8,457 nt of DNA from Nitrospirota bacterium (GTDB lineage Bacteria; Nitrospirota; Thermodesulfovibrionia; Thermodesulfovibrionales; JdFR-88), in assembly GCA_021812785.1 (NCBI GenBank), contig JAKAMR010000095.1:1-8457 (forward strand), written 5' to 3'. The notes below the pieces were generated by a model that saw only the letters and a list, made by a program, of their open reading frames with translations, was not told the DNA's origin and did not search any database. Shown here piece by piece: positions 4,744 to 8,457 of this stretch (the stretch's first letter is position 1; every line of letters starts with the position of its first letter). A program made the translations under genes and the position numbers.

Positions 4744-5748
4744 TTACGGGTTCCAGATGTACATGAATCTGACCCCGGGTTTGGGCCATATGGAGCCTGT
4801 GTAGAGCGAAAGCAGGCCCCCGTCCGCGGCTCCGAGGCCTGCGGCCGAGTAAACGGTGGGCTTGTATTGCGATGGGCGCGCGTATGTCACCACCCGCGCC
4901 TCCTTTATCCCAAGACGCTTTTTCATGCCGGCTATGGCGTCATCCAGGTATGCCTCCCGGTCTATGAGCCCTGCCTTCAGCGCCTGGTCCGCGGTGAAGA
5001 TGCGCCCGTCGGCAAGCGCCAGGAGCTGCTGCCTTGTAAGGCCGGTGTTTTTCTTCCTGTTTTTGCCTACGACCTCTATGAACCGGCTAAAAAGGTTGTT
5101 TATGATACCCTGGAGCATCGCCTTTTCCTTGGGGGTGCTCGGGCGGAAAGGCGACCAGAAATCCTTTTCCGCTCCGGATTTGTAGGTTTCCTCCCGGACG
5201 CCCACCTTTGACATGAGCCCCTCGATATCGAACTTCATCGCTATGACGCCTATGCTTCCGGTAAGCGCCGTGGGGCTTGCGATTATCCGGTCGGCCGACT
5301 GGGCCACGTAATAGCCCCCCGACGCCCCGATATCCATTATATATGCGTACACCGGCACCTTCTTCTTTTTCTTGAAGGCCATTATCTCATGATAGATGAC
5401 GTCGCTTGCCGTGACCCCGCCGCCCGGGGAATTGATCCTTATTATGAGGCCTGCGATGTTTTTGTCAGCCTGGGCCTTCACCAGCGCCTCCTTGAAGTAG
5501 GCGACCGGGGAAGGCTGGGGCATGGTCCCTATGCCCCCCCTTTTGCCGCTGAAGGAGATGACCCCGTCCAGGTCCAGAAGCAGTATCTTGGGGCGCCCCC
5601 GCCCCTCGACCAGTGTTTCCTCTAGGGGCTTTGTTTCCGGGGAGATGGAGATGCTTACGCACGATGCGAGCATGAGCAGGACCGGTATGAGAAGCAGGAA
5701 AGAAAAAGGAATTTTTTCTTTTGCTTTTTTTGAGGCCTTTTTTTTCAT
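4744..5748 (-). CDS. sppA: Signal peptide peptidase SppA, S49 family, with a lipobox
   Basis: 334 residues, the short single-domain type. A Lys-rich N-terminus (MKKKASKKAKEK) and hydrophobic stretch end in L-A-S-C (Cys30), a lipobox, so the protein is probably a lipid-anchored envelope enzyme rather than one held by a transmembrane helix. The protease core starts near 54 (ILLLDLDGVI). INSPGGGV (105-112) is the conserved oxyanion region, S143 in DIGASGGYY is the nucleophile, and K195 in SGAEKDFWSP is the general base. The 52-residue gap equals that reported for the B. subtilis Ser147/Lys199 dyad. SppA degrades signal peptides left in the membrane after secretion. AGGAG lies 7 nt before the ATG at 5748. 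The first 14 codons contain A8, A7 and A6 runs. It is divergent from selB. Confidence 0.9.
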   Translation of the reverse strand: MKKKASKKAKEKIPFSFLLLIPVLLMLASCVSISISPETKPLEETLVEGRGRPKILLLDLDGVISFSGKRGGIGTMPQPSPVAYFKEALVKAQADKNIAGLIIRINSPGGGVTASDVIYHEIMAFKKKKKVPVYAYIMDIGASGGYYVAQSADRIIASPTALTGSIGVIAMKFDIEGLMSKVGVREETYKSGAEKDFWSPFRPSTPKEKAMLQGIINNLFSRFIEVVGKNRKKNTGLTRQQLLALADGRIFTADQALKAGLIDREAYLDDAIAGMKKRLGIKEARVVTYARPSQYKPTVYSAAGLGAADGGLLSLYTGSIWPKPGVRFMYIWNP

Positions 5749-5795
5749 GGCGGGGCTCCTGGCGCTGGATTTTACTGTTTTTTTAAGCTATTCAG

Positions 5796-5804
5796 ATTAT
5801 ATCA
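5796..5804 (-). promoter_or_regulatory. Perfect extended -10 promoter for sppA
   Basis: TGATATAAT on the minus strand matches the extended -10 consensus fully. No -35 is visible, as is usual for this class. The predicted start is near 5789, giving a leader of about 40 nt that includes the AGGAG ribosome binding site. Confidence 0.55.
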
Positions 5805-5931
5805 AAAAATTGGCGGCGGGCCTGTCCCCAAGGGCAGCGAGCGAACCGCGGAAAATCAGTTCTTCCTTACATTCGGTTCCCGTGAGGAATAAAATCTTCT
5901 CTCTTTTTCTAAAAGGCCCCGTATTTCGGGT

Positions 5932-5937
5932 TATAAT
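5932..5937 (+). promoter_or_regulatory. Consensus -10 for selB
   Basis: TATAAT ends 12 nt before the ATG at 5950, so the leader would be about 6 nt. No -35 match lies 16-18 nt upstream and no Shine-Dalgarno precedes the ATG. Confidence 0.5.
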
Positions 5938-5949
5938 TACTCCAAGAAA

Positions 5950-7839
5950 ATGCGCTATGTGGTTTTAGGGACAGCAGGGCACATAGACCACGGCAAAAGC
6001 ACGCTTGTGAAGGCGCTTACCGGCACGGACCCCGACAGGCTGAAGGAAGAGAAGGAAAGGGGCATAACCATAGACCTTGGTTTTGCCAACCTGGACTATC
6101 CCGGGGCCGGCCTGACGGTGGGCATTGTCGATGTTCCCGGGCATGAAAGGCTCATCAGGAACATGCTGGCCGGGGCCGGGGGGATAGACATCGTGCTGCT
6201 AGTGATCGCGGCGGACGAGGGGATAATGCCCCAAAGCCGGGAGCACCTGCAGATCTGCGAGCTCCTCAAGATAAGCAGGGGGCTGGTGGCGCTTACGAAG
6301 GCGGATCTGGTTGAAAAGGACTGGCTTGAGCTTGTGGCCGGAGAGGCCAGGGATTTCGTAAAGGGGAGCTTTCTTGAAGGGGCCCCGGTAATACCGGTTT
6401 CCGCCAGGTCCGGGCTGAACATAGACCTTTTAAAGGAAAAGATAAAAGAGATAGCCCTTGAAGTGAAGGAGAAGCAGACCGGGGGGCTTTTCAGGCTTCC
6501 GGTTGACCGGGTTTTTACGCTGAAGGGGTTTGGCACGGTAGTCACCGGCACAGCCCTTTCAGGCACGGTGCGCGCCGAGGAGCAGGTCCAGATACTGCCC
6601 AAGGGGATCGAGACCAGGATAAGGGGCATTCAAAGCCACGGCAAGCCCGTAAAAGAGGCGTTTGCGGGGCAGAGGGTGGCCCTCAACCTTCAAGGGGTTG
6701 AAAAGGACGAGCTTGAGCGGGGGGATGTGGTGGTAAGCCCGGGCAGGTTCCAGCCTGTCACCGCCATGGATGTGAAAATAGAGCTTTTGCCCGGCGCGCC
6801 TGTCATAAAAAGCGGCGCCAGGGTGCATTTCCATCTGGGCACCTCGGAGAAGGTGGCCAGGGTTGTCCTCTACGACAGGCAGGAGCTTAAGGGCGGGGAG
6901 TCCTCTTACGCCCAGGTGAGGCTCACCGGCCCGGTTGTGGCCCAGGGAATGGACAGGTTCGTTATCCGCCGCCTCTCGCCGCTTGAGACAATGGGCGGAG
7001 GCTCGGTCCTTGACCCCAGGCCCGTCCGCAGAAAAAAAGGCATGGGGCTTGAAGACCTGGAGATATACGAAAAGGGCTCACTGAAGGAAAAGCTCTCCAG
7101 GAAGATCCTGAGCTCCGCGCTCAAGTCCATAAGCAGGGCGGAGCTTGAGGGGTGGATACGGGCGGAGGTAAAGGAGGTAGGCAGGGCGCTTGATGAGCTT
7201 CAGAAAGAAAAGGCGATACTGCCTGCCGGCGAGGGCGCCTTCGTTCATGCAAACACCTTTCTGGCCTTCAGACAGGCAGCCATGGACATTGCCGGTCAGT
7301 TCCACAGGAAAAACCCGCTCCGGCCTGGCATACCTAGAGAGGAGCTGAGGGCGGAGCTCAAGGCGGACCAGAAGGTCTTCTCCGGGCTGCTGCCCCTGGT
7401 GCGCGAGCTTGTCTCCGAGAAGGATTCCGTGAGGCTGGCCTCTTTCCAGGCCGCCCTGAGTGGCAAGGACGAGCAGCTCAGGGGGAAGATAATCAGGGAA
7501 CTTGAGGCCGCCGGGTTTCAGCCTCCGGAGAAAAGCGAGCTGGCAAAAAAGCTGGCCCTGGACGAAAAAAGGCTTACGGACGTGCTCCGGCTCATGGACA
7601 AGGAAGGCGCAATCGTAAGAATAAACGAGACCCTTTATCTGCCCGTCTCCGTTTTCCAGAAGATGATCGCCCTGCTTAAGGGGTTTTTCGCCAAAAAACC
7701 GGAGATGGCTGTCTCCGAGTTCAGGGACGTCCTTGGCACCACAAGGAAATACGCCCTGCCCTATCTTGAATATCTGGATTCCCATAAATTTACCATGCGC
7801 GTCGGGGACACGCGAAAACCGCTGAAAGGGCTTCAGTAG
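5950..7839 (+). CDS. selB: Selenocysteine-specific elongation factor SelB
   Basis: 629 residues, normal length. SelB is a GTPase that carries Sec-tRNA(Sec) to the ribosome and binds the SECIS hairpin just after an in-frame UGA. The G domain shows G1 [12 protein letters not shown] (7-18), switch I RGIT (37-40), G3 DVPGH (61-65), G4 TKAD (116-119) and G5 SA (151-152). EF-Tu-like barrel domains II-IV follow to about 365. The C-terminal part is a chain of winged helices ending in [19 protein letters not shown], the SECIS-binding fourth winged helix. The ATG at 5950 gives the canonical N-terminus [16 protein letters not shown]. No selA, selD or tRNA-Sec gene is visible in the window. The gene implies that the organism makes selenoproteins, commonly formate dehydrogenases or hydrogenases in anaerobes. 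It is followed by fabG after 197 bp. Confidence 0.96.
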   Translation: MRYVVLGTAGHIDHGKSTLVKALTGTDPDRLKEEKERGITIDLGFANLDYPGAGLTVGIVDVPGHERLIRNMLAGAGGIDIVLLVIAADEGIMPQSREHLQICELLKISRGLVALTKADLVEKDWLELVAGEARDFVKGSFLEGAPVIPVSARSGLNIDLLKEKIKEIALEVKEKQTGGLFRLPVDRVFTLKGFGTVVTGTALSGTVRAEEQVQILPKGIETRIRGIQSHGKPVKEAFAGQRVALNLQGVEKDELERGDVVVSPGRFQPVTAMDVKIELLPGAPVIKSGARVHFHLGTSEKVARVVLYDRQELKGGESSYAQVRLTGPVVAQGMDRFVIRRLSPLETMGGGSVLDPRPVRRKKGMGLEDLEIYEKGSLKEKLSRKILSSALKSISRAELEGWIRAEVKEVGRALDELQKEKAILPAGEGAFVHANTFLAFRQAAMDIAGQFHRKNPLRPGIPREELRAELKADQKVFSGLLPLVRELVSEKDSVRLASFQAALSGKDEQLRGKIIRELEAAGFQPPEKSELAKKLALDEKRLTDVLRLMDKEGAIVRINETLYLPVSVFQKMIALLKGFFAKKPEMAVSEFRDVLGTTRKYALPYLEYLDSHKFTMRVGDTRKPLKGLQ

Positions 7840-8036
7840 CGTTCCGTATCTTTTTATAAGCAGCCCTTGAGCAATTTTTCTCCGTGCCAGAATGACTCTC
7901 ATGCCCGTGAGCCAGGCGCTTCCCTGATCGCGCATCATTCCAAAAGTCAAGCCCTGAAGCTTGCGGACTGTGGAAAAATATTTCATTCTCCTGTTAAAAT
8001 CTACAGTTAATTTTTTAGGGGAGGAATTTTCGTCTA
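7840..8036 (+). other. 197-bp spacer between selB and the fabG-like gene
   Basis: Less GC-rich than its neighbours. No strong terminator for selB is visible: AAGGGCT (7826-7832) could pair with AGCCCTT (7862-7868) at long range, followed by a T-run, but the loop is 29 nt. A short CAAGC-N6-GCTTG hairpin lies at 7948-7963. The 3' end holds the fabG promoter and ribosome binding site. No tRNA was found. Confidence 0.45.
7992..8000 (+). promoter_or_regulatory. Candidate extended -10 promoter for the fabG-like gene
   Basis: TGTTAAAAT fits TGnTAnAAT. Transcription would start near 8007, with the AGGGGAGGA ribosome binding site at 8017-8025 and the ATG at 8037. No -35 is seen. Confidence 0.4.
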
Positions 8037-8457
8037 ATGGATCTGAAGGGACAAGTGGCTTTTGTTACCGGCGGGGCCAGGGGGATAGGGCGGGCCATCG
8101 CCGAAGAGCTTGCGGCAAGGGGCGCAAAAGTGGCACTGGGGGACCTGAACCCGCAGGAGGCCGCCGCCACCGCCGATGCCATGAAGGCTACGGGGGCTGA
8201 TGCCTGCTCCTACGGGCTTGATGTCTCAAAGGAGCAGGACGTCGAGAAGACCTTCGAGGCGGTCAAAAACGATCTGGGCAGGCTCGACATCCTTATAAAT
8301 AATGCGGGCATCACCAGGGACGGGCTCCTCATGAGGATGAAGCCCGAGGACTGGGACCTGGTCATCAACGTGAACCTGCGCAGCATGTTTTTATGCAGCA
8401 GGGAGGCGGTAAAGATAATGTCCCGCCAGAGGTACGGAAGGATCGTGAGCATCTCCT
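8037..8457 (+). CDS. fabG: 3-oxoacyl-ACP reductase FabG-like short-chain dehydrogenase, 5' part
   Basis: 140 full codons are visible; the gene runs off the right edge (FabG is about 246 residues). MDLKGQVAFVTGGARGIGRAI carries the Rossmann TGxxxGxG motif at 11-18. D62-V follows at the adenine-binding position, INNAG is at 87-91, and INVNLRSMF contains the tetrad Asn (N113). The sequence ends in GRIVSIS, and the catalytic Ser should be the next codon, of which only the first base (t) is in the window. FabG reduces 3-oxoacyl-ACP with NADPH in fatty-acid elongation. Other SDR roles (PhaB-like, sugar or steroid dehydrogenases) cannot be excluded without the C-terminus, although ITRDGLLMRM after NNAG is strongly FabG-like. 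A strong AGGGGAGGA site lies 11 nt before the ATG. Confidence 0.85.
   Translation, partial: MDLKGQVAFVTGGARGIGRAIAEELAARGAKVALGDLNPQEAAATADAMKATGADACSYGLDVSKEQDVEKTFEAVKNDLGRLDILINNAGITRDGLLMRMKPEDWDLVINVNLRSMFLCSREAVKIMSRQRYGRIVSIS

Larger units (their letters stand above)
5749..5949. other. 201-bp divergent spacer between sppA and selB
   Basis: It carries the sppA ribosome binding site (5756-5760), -10 elements for both genes and an imperfectly placed inverted repeat GAACCG (5843-5848) / CGGTTC (5874-5879) with a 25-nt gap. A small CCCG-tattt-CGGG hairpin (5918-5930) directly precedes the selB -10. No tRNA-Sec or other RNA gene was found. Confidence 0.5.

Noticed and set aside
5522..5968. 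148-codon plus-strand frame across the sppA start and the spacer
   Set aside because: Antisense to the sppA N-terminus, ends 19 bp inside selB and shows no domain; the two promoters and ribosome binding site explain the spacer better.
7078..7986. 302-codon open frame on the minus strand, antisense to the 3' end of selB and reaching into the spacer
   Set aside because: It is codon-aligned with selB, where antisense stops arise only from the rarely used TTA, CTA and TCA codons, so long open frames are expected. Its ATG has an AGGAG only about 2 nt away, too close to work. The 49 codons in the spacer show no recognisable domain.
7840..8036. tRNA-Sec (selC) next to selB
   Set aside because: No acceptor stem pairing, T-loop TTCGANTC pattern or long variable arm was found on either strand here or in 5749-5949.

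Overview
The window (about 55% GC by eye) looks like chromosomal DNA from an anaerobic or facultatively anaerobic Gram-negative bacterium. The pointers are an outer-surface type seven-haem c-type cytochrome lipoprotein, a selenocysteine-specific elongation factor (SelB), a ferritin-like protein, and frequent AGG (Arg) and ATA (Ile) codons. Nitrospirota or Desulfobacterota-like lineages would fit, but this is inference from style and gene content. No marker in the window fixes the phylum.

Layout, left to right. A ferritin-like (rubrerythrin-family) gene runs off the left edge on the minus strand (1-305). It diverges from an MFS transporter of the LplT/Aas type on the plus strand (388-1671). 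The MFS gene converges, with an 8-bp gap, on a small minus-strand lipoprotein (1680-2078). That gene lies 112 bp downstream of, and in the same direction as, a 542-residue modular multihaem cytochrome c lipoprotein (2191-3819). A 332-bp regulatory-looking spacer follows. It holds two Crp/Fnr-like palindromes, a 9-bp inverted repeat and an orphan plus-strand terminator-like hairpin. Next come a small HEAT-repeat protein (4152-4541, plus), a 98-bp MITE-like palindromic repeat (4594-4691), and an SppA-type S49 peptidase with a lipobox (4744-5748, minus). SppA diverges from selB (5950-7839, plus), which is followed by the 5' end of a fabG-like reductase (8037 to the right edge).

The genes do not form one long operon: strand changes are frequent. 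The only likely functional pair is the cytochrome and the small lipoprotein behind it, both predicted envelope lipoproteins and possibly co-transcribed. The rest is housekeeping: iron or oxidative stress protection, lysophospholipid transport, signal-peptide clearance, selenoprotein translation and fatty-acid synthesis.

Translation signals fall into two classes. Four genes (cytochrome, small lipoprotein, sppA, fabG) have clear Shine-Dalgarno sequences. Four others (ferritin-like, MFS, HEAT, selB) lack one and have a -10-like hexamer so close to the ATG that their mRNAs would be leaderless or nearly so. No convincing novel defence or mobile system was seen. The most unusual items are the architecture of the cytochrome, the spacer upstream of it, and the leaderless-promoter pattern.
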